Assembly (NCBI GenBank): GCA_016194985.1
Contig: JACQAK010000159.1
Span: 1-36,703, forward strand
Source of the DNA: Bacteroidota bacterium
GTDB taxonomy: Bacteria > Bacteroidota > Bacteroidia > B-17B0 > Aurantibacillaceae
Reading direction: 5' to 3'
DNA length: 36,703 bases
Shown here: positions 24,741-32,817 of the stretch, piece by piece
How positions within the stretch are numbered: the first letter of the stretch is position 1
Layout: each line of letters begins with the position of its first letter
Translations under genes and position numbers: made by a program
The notes under the pieces: model-generated
Databases searched by the model: none
What the model saw: the letters and a program-made list of their open reading frames with translations, nothing else
Told to the model about the DNA's origin: nothing

Positions 24741-25621
24741 TCATTGTAAAACTCATAGGTGGTTTGGGAAACCAGATGTTTCAGTATGCAGCCGGGCGAC
24801 ACTTAGCTCATTTGCATCAAACAGACCTGTTAGTTGATACTTCTTTTTTAGAGAAGAACCCGAATGGGGCTTATACAAAGCGTGAGTTAGAGTTATCGGT
24901 GTTTCATACAGATCTGAAGATTGCTTCGACAGAGGATATTAAGAAATTTAATATAGAAGGTTCTTCCAAATATTCGCGAGCTTTGCAACGTCATTTGCCT
25001 ATTTTATTTACGAATTTATATGCTGCCGAAAGCGGTATTCAGTATCAGAAAGAGTTTTTAAATTACCCTAAAAACACTTATCTGGATGGGTTCTGGCAAA
25101 GCGAAAGATATTTTAAACCGATAGAAACTGTTCTGCTAAAAGAGTTTACTCCTAAAGAACCAGTGAATACAAACAATGAGCAATGGTTAAGTAAAATCAA
25201 TTCATGCAACTCTGTTTCTTTGCATATCAGGCGGGGGGATTATGTGTCAAGCAAGAATGCTCAGGAACATCATGGTAATCTGGGACTCGACTATTATACA
25301 AAAGCGTTGAACATATTGAAAGAAAAGAACTCATCTATCGAAATTTTTGTGTTTTCTGATGATCTCGATTGGTGCAGAGCTAATTTGAAGTTGAATGATC
25401 CTGCTCACTTTGTAGATGCCAATCAAAAACAAAACTTTCATTTGGATATGTATTTGATGAGTCATTGTAAACACAATATTATTGCAAACAGTAGCTTTAG
25501 CTGGTGGGCAGCATGGCTCAATCAACATGTCTCAAAAACAGTGATTGCCCCGGCTAATTGGTTTACTAATAAGTCCTTAACTACCAACGATTTAATTCCA
25601 TCATCATGGATCATCGCCTAG
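24737..25621 (+). CDS. Family 11 glycosyltransferase, alpha-1,2-fucosyltransferase-like
   Basis: The 294-residue protein matches GT11: GGLGNQMFQYAAG at 8-20 and the donor-binding HIRRGDYV at 163-170, followed by FVFSDDLDWC and the C-terminal NSSFSWWAAWLN. Known members transfer L-fucose from GDP-fucose in alpha-1,2 linkage to galactose or a similar sugar; some use other donors. It suggests that the exported glycan contains fucose or a fucose-like deoxysugar at a branch or end. No GDP-fucose synthesis genes lie in the window, so these must be elsewhere. Start and stop overlap the neighbours by 4 and 16 bases. Confidence 0.92.
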   Translation: MIIVKLIGGLGNQMFQYAAGRHLAHLHQTDLLVDTSFLEKNPNGAYTKRELELSVFHTDLKIASTEDIKKFNIEGSSKYSRALQRHLPILFTNLYAAESGIQYQKEFLNYPKNTYLDGFWQSERYFKPIETVLLKEFTPKEPVNTNNEQWLSKINSCNSVSLHIRRGDYVSSKNAQEHHGNLGLDYYTKALNILKEKNSSIEIFVFSDDLDWCRANLKLNDPAHFVDANQKQNFHLDMYLMSHCKHNIIANSSFSWWAAWLNQHVSKTVIAPANWFTNKSLTTNDLIPSSWIIA

Positions 25622-26637
25622 ATCACATATCACCTTTGGTATCTGTTGTGATGTCGGTTTACAACGGAGAGAGCTATTTGCGTGACGCGATAGACAGTGT
25701 TTTGCAGCAAAGTTTTACTGATTTTGAGTTTATTATTATCAATGATGGATCAAAGGATAATAGCCTGTCGATTATACGATCATACGATGATCAACGAATG
25801 GTTTTAGTGGATAATGATGGCAACAAAGGCCTGATCTATTCATTAAACAAAGGGATCGAGTTATCCAAAGGGAAATACATTGCCCGTATGGATGCTGATG
25901 ATCTGTGTTTACCGGAGCGGTTTAAAAAACAAGTTGATTTTTTAGAATCACATCCAACTATCGGCGTTGTGGGCTGTGACTATATTTCTTTTAATAACGC
26001 TCAATCCACAACAGTTACATCGATATATAAAAGTAATGAGATCAAATCATTTCTCTTATTTACTGCCACCATGTGTCATCCAACATTAATGCTTCGAAAA
26101 CAGGTGTTAATGGATCATCATTTATCATATTCCGAAAACGCCAAACATGTAGAGGATTATGATCTTTGGACAAGAATGGCGCTACATACTGATTTTTGTA
26201 ATTTGAATCAGGTCTTATTTAAATACAGAGACCATGCACAGCAGGTTAGTCGCCAATACCGTGATATTCAATTGAAGAACAGTAATAATGTTCAGGAAAG
26301 CTATTTGAAAAATTTAGGCTTTGTGTATACTGAACAGGAGTTGAGTACTCATTTTTTAATAGCTTCAAATGCCCGCATACAAGCAAAAGAAAATGTCATC
26401 CAGATCGAAAAATGGTTACTGTCATTAATTGATCAAAACATTACTAAAAAAATCATTGCAGAAGCCGAGTTCAAATCAGTGATCCATAAAATGTGGTTGG
26501 ATTGTTGCGGAAATACAAGCCTTGGATTATGGGCTTACAGGTATTACCAAACATCTTTATTGAGAAAACGAACAATGGTCACTAATTCGTTTAATGCTAA
26601 ATTACTGGCAAAGTCCGTTATTCGTTGGATAAGGTAG
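25606..26637 (+). CDS. Family 2 glycosyltransferase
   Basis: The 343-residue GT2 has VSVVMSVYNGESYLRDAIDSVL, EFIIINDGSKD (41-51) and MDADD (95-99), plus HVEDYDLWTRMA in the acceptor region. These are strong family matches. The final 60 residues form an extra helical tail that may bind the membrane. Its start lies 16 bases inside the fucosyltransferase gene. It is the last gene of this run before a pair of palindromes and the inverted glycosyltransferase gene. Confidence 0.9.
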   Translation: MDHRLDHISPLVSVVMSVYNGESYLRDAIDSVLQQSFTDFEFIIINDGSKDNSLSIIRSYDDQRMVLVDNDGNKGLIYSLNKGIELSKGKYIARMDADDLCLPERFKKQVDFLESHPTIGVVGCDYISFNNAQSTTVTSIYKSNEIKSFLLFTATMCHPTLMLRKQVLMDHHLSYSENAKHVEDYDLWTRMALHTDFCNLNQVLFKYRDHAQQVSRQYRDIQLKNSNNVQESYLKNLGFVYTEQELSTHFLIASNARIQAKENVIQIEKWLLSLIDQNITKKIIAEAEFKSVIHKMWLDCCGNTSLGLWAYRYYQTSLLRKRTMVTNSFNAKLLAKSVIRWIR

Positions 26638-26680
26638 TTTTTTATGCAAATTCCTGTCTGTTACTTTATCGATAAACATT

Positions 26681-26697
26681 CGACCCTGAAGGGGTCG
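26681..26697. terminator. Palindrome 1 of a pair in the convergent gap (GGGGTCG type)
   Basis: CGACCC and GGGTCG enclose a five-base loop (tgaag). It lies 44 bases beyond the end of the plus-strand GT2 gene and before the stop of the convergent minus-strand GT4, so it could end transcription from either side. The GC-rich stem stands out in AT-rich surroundings. A related copy is at 26733-26749. Confidence 0.55.
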
Positions 26698-26732
26698 TAC
26701 TTGAAAAGAAACTAATTTTACCTATTGATATA

Positions 26733-26749
26733 CCACCCCTTCGGGGTCG
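26733..26749. terminator. Palindrome 2 of the pair (GGGGTCG type)
   Basis: ACCCC (26735-26739), loop ttc and GGGGT (26743-26747) form a perfect hairpin, flanked by bases like those of the first copy. The two copies lie 35 bases apart between convergent genes, consistent with a two-sided terminator or a small interspersed palindromic repeat of this genome. Confidence 0.55.
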
Positions 26750-26777
26750 AACAATATATTCAGGAAATAATGGAAAA

Positions 26778-27938
26778 TTATGAAGTTTGTATAATCGAAC
26801 TTATGATACGTCTCAAGCCTTCGCGATAAGCATCCCAATTCAATGTTTTATCGAACTCTTCGCGGCTGCTTTTCTTTAATTGATTGAATTTTTCTTTGTC
26901 ATTAAACACAGCTGCAATGATCGTCGCATAACTCAATCCGGTATCTTCATAAGCAACCAAATACCCGTTTTTAGCTACAGTTAAATGTCCGGCAACACCG
27001 CCTGTATCAGCTACAATCGAAGGTAATCCAAAGGCACTGGCTTCACAGATCACAATTGGTGTGCAATCAAAACGGGTAGGTAATATTAAAAAATCATGAT
27101 TCATAAAAACAGAATACAATTGCTGCATCCCGTCATTAGAATTTTTATCGATAAACGGAATAACTTTTAATTTTGGATGGGTAATGTTTTCGGGCGGTGT
27201 GCAGCCACAAATCGTTAATTCGGCATTTACTCCCATTTTTAATAATTCCAAAAAACAGTTGTAGGCAATATCGCCGCCTTTGCTTTCCCAATAAACTCCA
27301 ATAAATAATAATTTACAGCTATCTGCAGTGTCTTTATTTTCGATGTCTTTCTTGTCAGGAAGTAATTCCATATTCGCACCAAAAGGCAATACCTCTACTT
27401 TTGTATTCGGAAATCTGTAATCCTCAATCAGTGATTTGGCGGCCCACTCAGAAGAAACAATGAGTTTACTGCAGTGACTTAAAGCTAAACGCTCAATGCG
27501 TCTGGTTTCTCTTTCCGAAAAAGTCATTAAACCTGTTAAAGCTTTATGGTAATTCAACGATAAATTGATCGTGCTGTCGGATATATAAATAATAGGAATA
27601 GTTGTTTTAATAAAGGCTAATTCGCAGGTAGCGGCAGGTGCAATAATCACATCATAATGCGCTGAGTTTAACTTTTTATTGAAATAGTTACCATAAGCTT
27701 TGGCTAATAAATAGCTATGTCTGTAATTGTAACGTTTCTTAAAGATCAACTGAGACAAGCCCGTCACGACCTTGCCGATCATGGTTGCCAATTTTGGCTC
27801 ATAGGGACCAAGAATGGTTACATCAGCGGGAAGTTTCTTTAAACTACTATATATACTGTAATGTGTACCCGACCATACTTTTTTATTAGTAGGGTCATTA
27901 CTGGATAAATAGGCTATTTTGAGAGGTTTATCGGGCAT
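26778..27938 (-). CDS. Family 4 glycosyltransferase, encoded against the direction of the locus
   Basis: The 386-residue protein has GT-B features: WSGTHYSIYSSLKKL near the N terminus, LLFIGVYWESKGGDIAYN starting the donor domain, and CEASAFGLPSIVADTGG near residue 330 with the donor-binding glutamate. It may be a retaining transferase adding a sugar to the same glycan. It is the only minus-strand gene in the 20-kb locus, flanked by palindromes on its 3' side and divergent from the next GT2 across about 66 bases, so it has its own transcript. Inversion or insertion of a separate module are both possible. Confidence 0.88.
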   Translation of the reverse strand: MPDKPLKIAYLSSNDPTNKKVWSGTHYSIYSSLKKLPADVTILGPYEPKLATMIGKVVTGLSQLIFKKRYNYRHSYLLAKAYGNYFNKKLNSAHYDVIIAPAATCELAFIKTTIPIIYISDSTINLSLNYHKALTGLMTFSERETRRIERLALSHCSKLIVSSEWAAKSLIEDYRFPNTKVEVLPFGANMELLPDKKDIENKDTADSCKLLFIGVYWESKGGDIAYNCFLELLKMGVNAELTICGCTPPENITHPKLKVIPFIDKNSNDGMQQLYSVFMNHDFLILPTRFDCTPIVICEASAFGLPSIVADTGGVAGHLTVAKNGYLVAYEDTGLSYATIIAAVFNDKEKFNQLKKSSREEFDKTLNWDAYREGLRRIISSIIQTS

Positions 27939-27990
27939 TGTTGAAGGATTAAATATACAAATAATATTATCCTAAATAATAGCATTTGGT

Positions 27991-27998
27991 TATATTTG
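27991..27998 (+). promoter_or_regulatory. -7 promoter element for the second part of the polysaccharide locus
   Basis: TATATTTG matches TAnnTTTG in the divergent gap and ends 6 bases before the ATG at 28005. If used, transcription begins at or next to the start codon, giving a nearly leaderless message. No -33 element is evident, so this is tentative. Confidence 0.4.
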
Positions 27999-28004
27999 TT
28001 ACGG

Positions 28005-28946
28005 ATGAGTTCCGACAGCAACATAACGCTAAGCGTGGTCATTGTGAGTTACAATGTCAGGCAATATGTATTAGAGGCGATTGCTTCTGTTTATCAATAT
28101 GTTTCATTACCCACACAAATTATTGTGGCAGATAATTATTCCAAGGATGGCACAGTAGAAGCAATTAAAACACAATTTCCGGAAGTTACCATCATAGAAA
28201 ACAAAGACAATGTCGGTTTTTCGGCCGCCAACAATCAATGCTTCGAACGTTGTACAGGAAAGTATATCGTCATGCTGAATCCGGATGCCTTGTTCATCGA
28301 TACATCATTTCAAAAGATGTTGGATTATTTAGCAAACACAAAAGAGTCTGATTCTGTTTTAATTGGACCTAAACTCATTAATACGGATAATTCCACTCAG
28401 GTATCCTGTTGGAAATTTCCTTCCCCTGTTCAACATTTATTGGAATTATTTTTTCTGAATACCTTGATTGATACTACCATGTATCAACACCGTGAGTTGG
28501 AAAAAGAAACACCGGTTGATTTTTTATCAGGAGCATGTGTTTTAATGAAGCGATCTACTTTATTGAAATTGAAAGGGTTAGATGTAAATTTATTCTGGAT
28601 GGATGATGTGGATCTTGGCAAGCGAAATATGCTTATCGGAGGAAAAAACATCTATTTCCCTTTAACAACCGTAAAACATCATATTGGTCAGTCATCCAAG
28701 AAGAATCAGACTATTGTGATCTCAAACCAGATTATCAGTAAACTGAAATTCTATAAAAAGCATCATCAGTTATTCTATTTCTATAGTTCGGTTCCTCTTT
28801 TCTTTTTGCAGATCTTGTCACGAATTCCTTTATTTTTTGTTTTAGGAATTATACGACCGGTCTATTTTTCAAAAGCCAAAGCTTACGTCTATACATTATC
28901 AAAGTTTTTTAGTTATTTAGTATCAGGAAACCAAAACCCCATGTAA
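28005..28946 (+). CDS. Family 2 glycosyltransferase with C-terminal membrane segment (rhamnosyltransferase-like)
   Basis: GT2 marks are LSVVIVSYNVRQYVLEAI, VADNYSKDGT (41-50) and LNPDA (91-95), plus DFLSGACVLMKRSTL and WMDDVDLGKR, typical of the WbbL-like rhamnosyltransferase subgroup. A hydrophobic stretch near the C terminus (about 260-285) probably ties it to the inner membrane. I use the ATG at 28005 (313 residues) in place of the TTG at 27996 because the -7-like element overlaps the latter. It begins a second run of co-directed genes and its stop shares a base with the next start. Confidence 0.88.
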   Translation: MSSDSNITLSVVIVSYNVRQYVLEAIASVYQYVSLPTQIIVADNYSKDGTVEAIKTQFPEVTIIENKDNVGFSAANNQCFERCTGKYIVMLNPDALFIDTSFQKMLDYLANTKESDSVLIGPKLINTDNSTQVSCWKFPSPVQHLLELFFLNTLIDTTMYQHRELEKETPVDFLSGACVLMKRSTLLKLKGLDVNLFWMDDVDLGKRNMLIGGKNIYFPLTTVKHHIGQSSKKNQTIVISNQIISKLKFYKKHHQLFYFYSSVPLFFLQILSRIPLFFVLGIIRPVYFSKAKAYVYTLSKFFSYLVSGNQNPM

Positions 28947-30037
28947 TGCGAATTTTATTACTATCCGATACCTATTCTGAACATACCGAAAAGTGGGCAT
29001 TAGGCCTGGCATCCAATGGCATAGAAGTGGGGTTGTTTAGTTTTAATATAGCTTCCTATCCGTGGCATCAAAATCAAAAAAATATTACTGTTTTATTTGA
29101 ACCAACGGAAAAATTAGATACTTCCGGGAAGTTAGCCTATTTGAAATTTGTGAACCCTTTAAAGAAGGCTATTATTCAATTTAAACCTGATGTTGTTCAT
29201 GCGCATTATGCCACAAGTTACGGATTGATTGGTGCTCTCAGCGGTTTTCATCCCTATGTGATTTCAGCCTGGGGAACGGATGTAATGAAGTTTCCTCAAA
29301 AGAATTTTATCAATAAATCCATTTTAAAATATAATTTACGAAAAGCAGATGCTATTTGCGCTACCTCCAATACCATTAAGGAATTTTTAAAACCTGTTAC
29401 GGATAAAATCGTGAAGGTTATTCCTTTTGGTGTGGATTTGACAACATTTTATAAAAAAGAAGTGAAGTCCTTATTTGATGCCAATACCTTTGTTGTAGGA
29501 AGTATCAAGCCTTTGGAGCCATTATATAATACCGATGTACTAATCAAAGCGTTTGCAGGTTTGAAGAAAAAGCATAACGATAAAGCTTTGAAGCTATTGA
29601 TCATTGGAGAGGGTTCTCAAATGGACGCTTTGAAACATTTAGCGACTGAACATGGAATCGATCAAGAAGTAACCTTTACCGGACGTATTGCTTTTTCGGA
29701 AGTCTCCAATTATTTCAATATGCTGGATGTCTTGGTTAACATCAGTGATTATGAAAGTTTTGGTGTATCGGTTATTGAAGCCATGGCCTGTGAAAAGCCG
29801 GTGATTGCTACCAATACTGGAGGCTTAAAAGAAATCATAGAAAATAGTACCTTTGGAAGCTTGGTAGAAGTTGGTCATGTGCAACAAACAGCAGATGAAA
29901 TAGAAAAATATTTGCTGGATGAATCGTTAAAAGAAACAGTAGGGAAGGATGCCAGAGCAAAAGTGATGGAAAAATATAACTGGACAAATAATATACAACA
30001 GATGATTGACGTTTATAGTCAATTAATAAAAGCATAA
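28946..30037 (+). CDS. Family 4 glycosyltransferase
   Basis: The 363-residue GT-B protein has RILLLSDTYSEHTEKWALGL at its start, VVHAHYATSYGLIG and VISAWGTDV in the acceptor domain, and SDYESFGVSVIEAMACEKPVI with the donor glutamates. These are standard GT4 features. The sugar is unknown. It overlaps the preceding gene by one base and ends one base before the first FemAB-like gene, so it belongs to the same message. Confidence 0.9.
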   Translation: MRILLLSDTYSEHTEKWALGLASNGIEVGLFSFNIASYPWHQNQKNITVLFEPTEKLDTSGKLAYLKFVNPLKKAIIQFKPDVVHAHYATSYGLIGALSGFHPYVISAWGTDVMKFPQKNFINKSILKYNLRKADAICATSNTIKEFLKPVTDKIVKVIPFGVDLTTFYKKEVKSLFDANTFVVGSIKPLEPLYNTDVLIKAFAGLKKKHNDKALKLLIIGEGSQMDALKHLATEHGIDQEVTFTGRIAFSEVSNYFNMLDVLVNISDYESFGVSVIEAMACEKPVIATNTGGLKEIIENSTFGSLVEVGHVQQTADEIEKYLLDESLKETVGKDARAKVMEKYNWTNNIQQMIDVYSQLIKA

Positions 30038-30038
30038 A

Positions 30039-31001
30039 ATGATTTTAAAACGGATGGATAACCTGGATGTGTTTTGCGAGAAAGCAGAACCCTCTATTGG
30101 CGTATTTGCCAGTAAAAAATGGTTATCAGTATACGGAGATGCTTTAACGCTTATTGGTATTTATAAAGACGAGCACCAGTTAATTGGTGGGTTTTATTTT
30201 TTGAATACGAAAAAATACGGGTTCACTTTTTTGAAATTGCCGCCCTATACGCCACATTGCGGCTTATTTTTTATCTCAGATAGTAAGAATCATTCATCCA
30301 TTAATAATTTCTCAAAAGAGATCATGAATGACGTCTGTGATTTTTTTACGGCTCAGAAAAGTGCTTTAACCGTATTGGCTTTTCCTTCTGCTATTATTGA
30401 CTTTCAGCCGTTCATCTGGAATAAATACAAGGTCATTCCTAATTATACGTATCGCATTAATTTGGAAAGAACATTGGAAGATATTAGATCCAATTTTGAT
30501 TCCAAGAACAGAAATGTGATCAATAAAGCCATTAAGGAAGAAGTGTTTGTTACTGAAAACACATTGAGTAAAGAAGAGTTGTATCACTTCTTTATCAATT
30601 CATTGAATACAACAGATGCCAATATCTATGAAACAGAATTAAAAAATATATTTCATAAATTCTCCGATGAAACCAATTCTTTCTCTGTATCAGCCTACAA
30701 AGGCAAGGAATTATTGGGAAATGTATTTTGCATATTTGATAAAAACACCTGTTATTATTTATTAGGAGGCGTTGATAAAACATCAGGTGTGCAGGGCGTT
30801 AATAACTTATTGGTTCAAAAAAGCATTGAAAAAGCCCAAAGCTTGGGCTGTAAAACTTTTGATTTTGAAGGCTCCATGCTTAAAGGTGTCGAGAAATTCT
30901 TCAGAAGCTTCGGGCCTGAATTAGTGCCTTATTTCACCGTGAATAAGGCAAGTTTGCCCCTGGAACTATTATTGAAATTTAAAAAGCGGGAACTGTTTTA
31001 A
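30039..31001 (+). CDS. FemAB/GNAT-like acyl- or aminoacyltransferase, first of a tandem pair
   Basis: This 320-residue protein fits the FemAB-type two-lobe GNAT group used in polysaccharide clusters: KLPPYTPHCGLFF, NVINKAIKEEVFV, a second lobe with VSAYKGKELLGNVF, CYYLLGGVD and FDFEGSMLKGVEKFFRSFG. The latter sequence is the typical end of the acceptor lobe. FemAB proteins add amino acids to peptidoglycan; relatives in glycan loci are thought to acylate or aminoacylate amino sugars. The following gene is of the same kind and begins at the very next base. The true substrate is not known. Confidence 0.78.
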   Translation: MILKRMDNLDVFCEKAEPSIGVFASKKWLSVYGDALTLIGIYKDEHQLIGGFYFLNTKKYGFTFLKLPPYTPHCGLFFISDSKNHSSINNFSKEIMNDVCDFFTAQKSALTVLAFPSAIIDFQPFIWNKYKVIPNYTYRINLERTLEDIRSNFDSKNRNVINKAIKEEVFVTENTLSKEELYHFFINSLNTTDANIYETELKNIFHKFSDETNSFSVSAYKGKELLGNVFCIFDKNTCYYLLGGVDKTSGVQGVNNLLVQKSIEKAQSLGCKTFDFEGSMLKGVEKFFRSFGPELVPYFTVNKASLPLELLLKFKKRELF

Positions 31002-31907
31002 ATGAATCAATTGCAATACATCAAGCATCAGGATATTGATTTTGCCAAATGGGATAAAACCGTTTTACATTCTCAGATTCCTTTTGTATTTGCACAATCG
31101 TTTTATTTGAATGCCACCTGTCCTCATTGGGACGCATTAATTATCGGTGACTACGAAACCATATTTCCGGTTACTTATAAAACAAAATTCGGTTATCGCT
31201 ATTTGCCTCAACCGCCTTTCACCTCACAATTAGGTGCATACGGCAACCTTAGTTTGGCAGCAGAACAATTGTTTTATAACTACATTTTAGACCATTTTAA
31301 ATTGATTGATATAGAATTAAACATAACCAATCAATGGCGATCGGAGTTTATGAATCCTAAAAACACCTATACGCTTAATTATTCCGAAGACTATAAATTC
31401 AATCAAAATACCAAACGCAATATCGCTAAGGCAAAGGAAAACGGTTTTGTGGTTGAGCAAGTAGCCAATCAGGATATCATTGGTTTATCTCAACACTACT
31501 TAAATCCCTTTTTAGAAAATGAGGTCCATTTAAGTAAGTGTACAGTAGGAGTATTGGATGATTTACTCAAAAATGCGATTCTTAATGGTTCTTTATATAC
31601 ATTTCAGGTGTTGGATAAAAACCGGACAATAAAAGCCTTGGGGCATTTTATCAGTAATGGGAAACACACATTATATTTAAAAGGAACCAATTTTGATAAG
31701 GCTGATAATTCAGGAAGCATGCACATCTTAATGAAACATGCCATTGAGTATTTTTCCGACAAATCTACCATTTTCGATTTTGGAGGCGGCTCCAAACAGG
31801 GATTAGCCAATTTTTATATGGGTTTGGGCGGTCAGGCTATGACTTATAGCTTTTTACAAGTTAATAAACTACCCCGGTTAATTAAAATCCTTAAAAACAA
31901 AAAGTAA
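31002..31907 (+). CDS. FemAB/GNAT-like transferase, second of a tandem pair
   Basis: The 301-residue protein shares the layout of its upstream neighbour: RYLPQPPFTSQLGAYG in the first lobe, FNQNTKRNIAKAKENGFVV in the linker, and HTLYLKGTNF and FDFGGGSKQGLANFYMGLGG in the second. The two have clearly diverged, so they may modify different positions or work together. No signal peptide is present. It starts at the base after the previous stop, and 31 bases separate it from the deacetylase-like gene. Substrate unknown. Confidence 0.78.
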   Translation: MNQLQYIKHQDIDFAKWDKTVLHSQIPFVFAQSFYLNATCPHWDALIIGDYETIFPVTYKTKFGYRYLPQPPFTSQLGAYGNLSLAAEQLFYNYILDHFKLIDIELNITNQWRSEFMNPKNTYTLNYSEDYKFNQNTKRNIAKAKENGFVVEQVANQDIIGLSQHYLNPFLENEVHLSKCTVGVLDDLLKNAILNGSLYTFQVLDKNRTIKALGHFISNGKHTLYLKGTNFDKADNSGSMHILMKHAIEYFSDKSTIFDFGGGSKQGLANFYMGLGGQAMTYSFLQVNKLPRLIKILKNKK

Positions 31908-31938
31908 ACCCCTCTTTTTTGTTATTTTTAGGCTGAAA

Positions 31939-32754
31939 ATGAAGGCTATTGTTTCTCACGACATCGACCATTTAACTCTGACAGAACATTATCTGAAAGA
32001 TTTGATTGTGCCTAAATATTTTGTGAGAAGCTATATTGAATTATTCTCAGGTAAAATCTCTATTGCTGAATTATTGCATCGCTATGGAGATGTGTTTACC
32101 AACCAATGGCAACATATTGAAGCTTTGCATGAATTCAATGTGAAGCATAAGGTTCCTACAACTTATTTTATAGGTGTAAACAATGGGGTAGGCTTGTCCT
32201 ATTCTCAAAAACAATCGGCTTTGTGGATTCAAAAAATGTTGCAAATGGGTTGTGATGTTGGTATACATGGCATTGAATTCGAAAACTTTGAAAAAATAAA
32301 TGCAGAATATGCTTTGTTTAAAGACATCTCAAAGCAAGCTTCTTTTGGAACACGCATGCATTATATCCGAACAAATGATCAGACGCTTGCTAATATGGCA
32401 AAAGCAGGTTATGCCTTTGATAGCAGTGAAATGGGCTACAAAGCACCTTATAAAATTGGTGCGATGTGGGAATTCCCTTTTCAGATCATGGATGGTTATA
32501 TCATTCAAAAACCAAAGCAGTGGCAGAGTAAGAACTTTTTTCAAAGTTGTGAGGAAACCAAAAAAATAATCGATAAAGTCGTTGACTTGAATTTACCGTA
32601 TCTAGGAATTGATTTTCATGACCGTTATTTTTCGGCTTCGCACAAAACCTGGAAAGACTGGTATATGTGGCTGATTGAATATCTGATCAGTCAAAAAATT
32701 GAATTTGTTAATTTTAAAACGGCAATAAAAGAATTAGAAAATAAATTAGAATAA
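31939..32754 (+). CDS. Polysaccharide-deacetylase-like (NodB/CE4-fold) protein
   Basis: The 271-residue protein begins IVSHDIDH with Asp8 and Asp10 in the place of the NodB catalytic/metal aspartates, and has GCDVGIHGIEFEN with His110, resembling the metal-binding HSxxH motif. The second histidine of that motif is replaced (Phe114), and LGIDFHDRYF near residue 225 may supply another ligand. Such proteins remove N-acetyl groups from sugars; the altered motif leaves activity uncertain. In Bacteroidota this type is commonly next to FemAB-like genes, as here, which suggests a deacetylate-then-acylate pathway. No signal peptide is seen, so it would act in the cytoplasm. Confidence 0.75.
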   Translation: MKAIVSHDIDHLTLTEHYLKDLIVPKYFVRSYIELFSGKISIAELLHRYGDVFTNQWQHIEALHEFNVKHKVPTTYFIGVNNGVGLSYSQKQSALWIQKMLQMGCDVGIHGIEFENFEKINAEYALFKDISKQASFGTRMHYIRTNDQTLANMAKAGYAFDSSEMGYKAPYKIGAMWEFPFQIMDGYIIQKPKQWQSKNFFQSCEETKKIIDKVVDLNLPYLGIDFHDRYFSASHKTWKDWYMWLIEYLISQKIEFVNFKTAIKELENKLE

Positions 32755-32764
32755 CATTGAATCT

Positions 32765-32792
32765 GTCAGTTCGAGCGTAGTCGAGAACCGAA
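32765..32792. repeat. Short interspersed repeat of the TTCGAG...TCGAGAAC type
   Basis: TTCGAG at 32770-32775 and TCGAGAAC at 32781-32788 form an imperfect inverted pair around gcgtag, in the gap before the WbuB-like gene. A sequence of this form is common between genes in Bacteroidota. It may be a small palindromic repeat with no product. Only this copy is seen in the window. Confidence 0.45.
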
Positions 32793-32817
32793 GTTAAACA
32801 AACAACTAACAAGAAAC

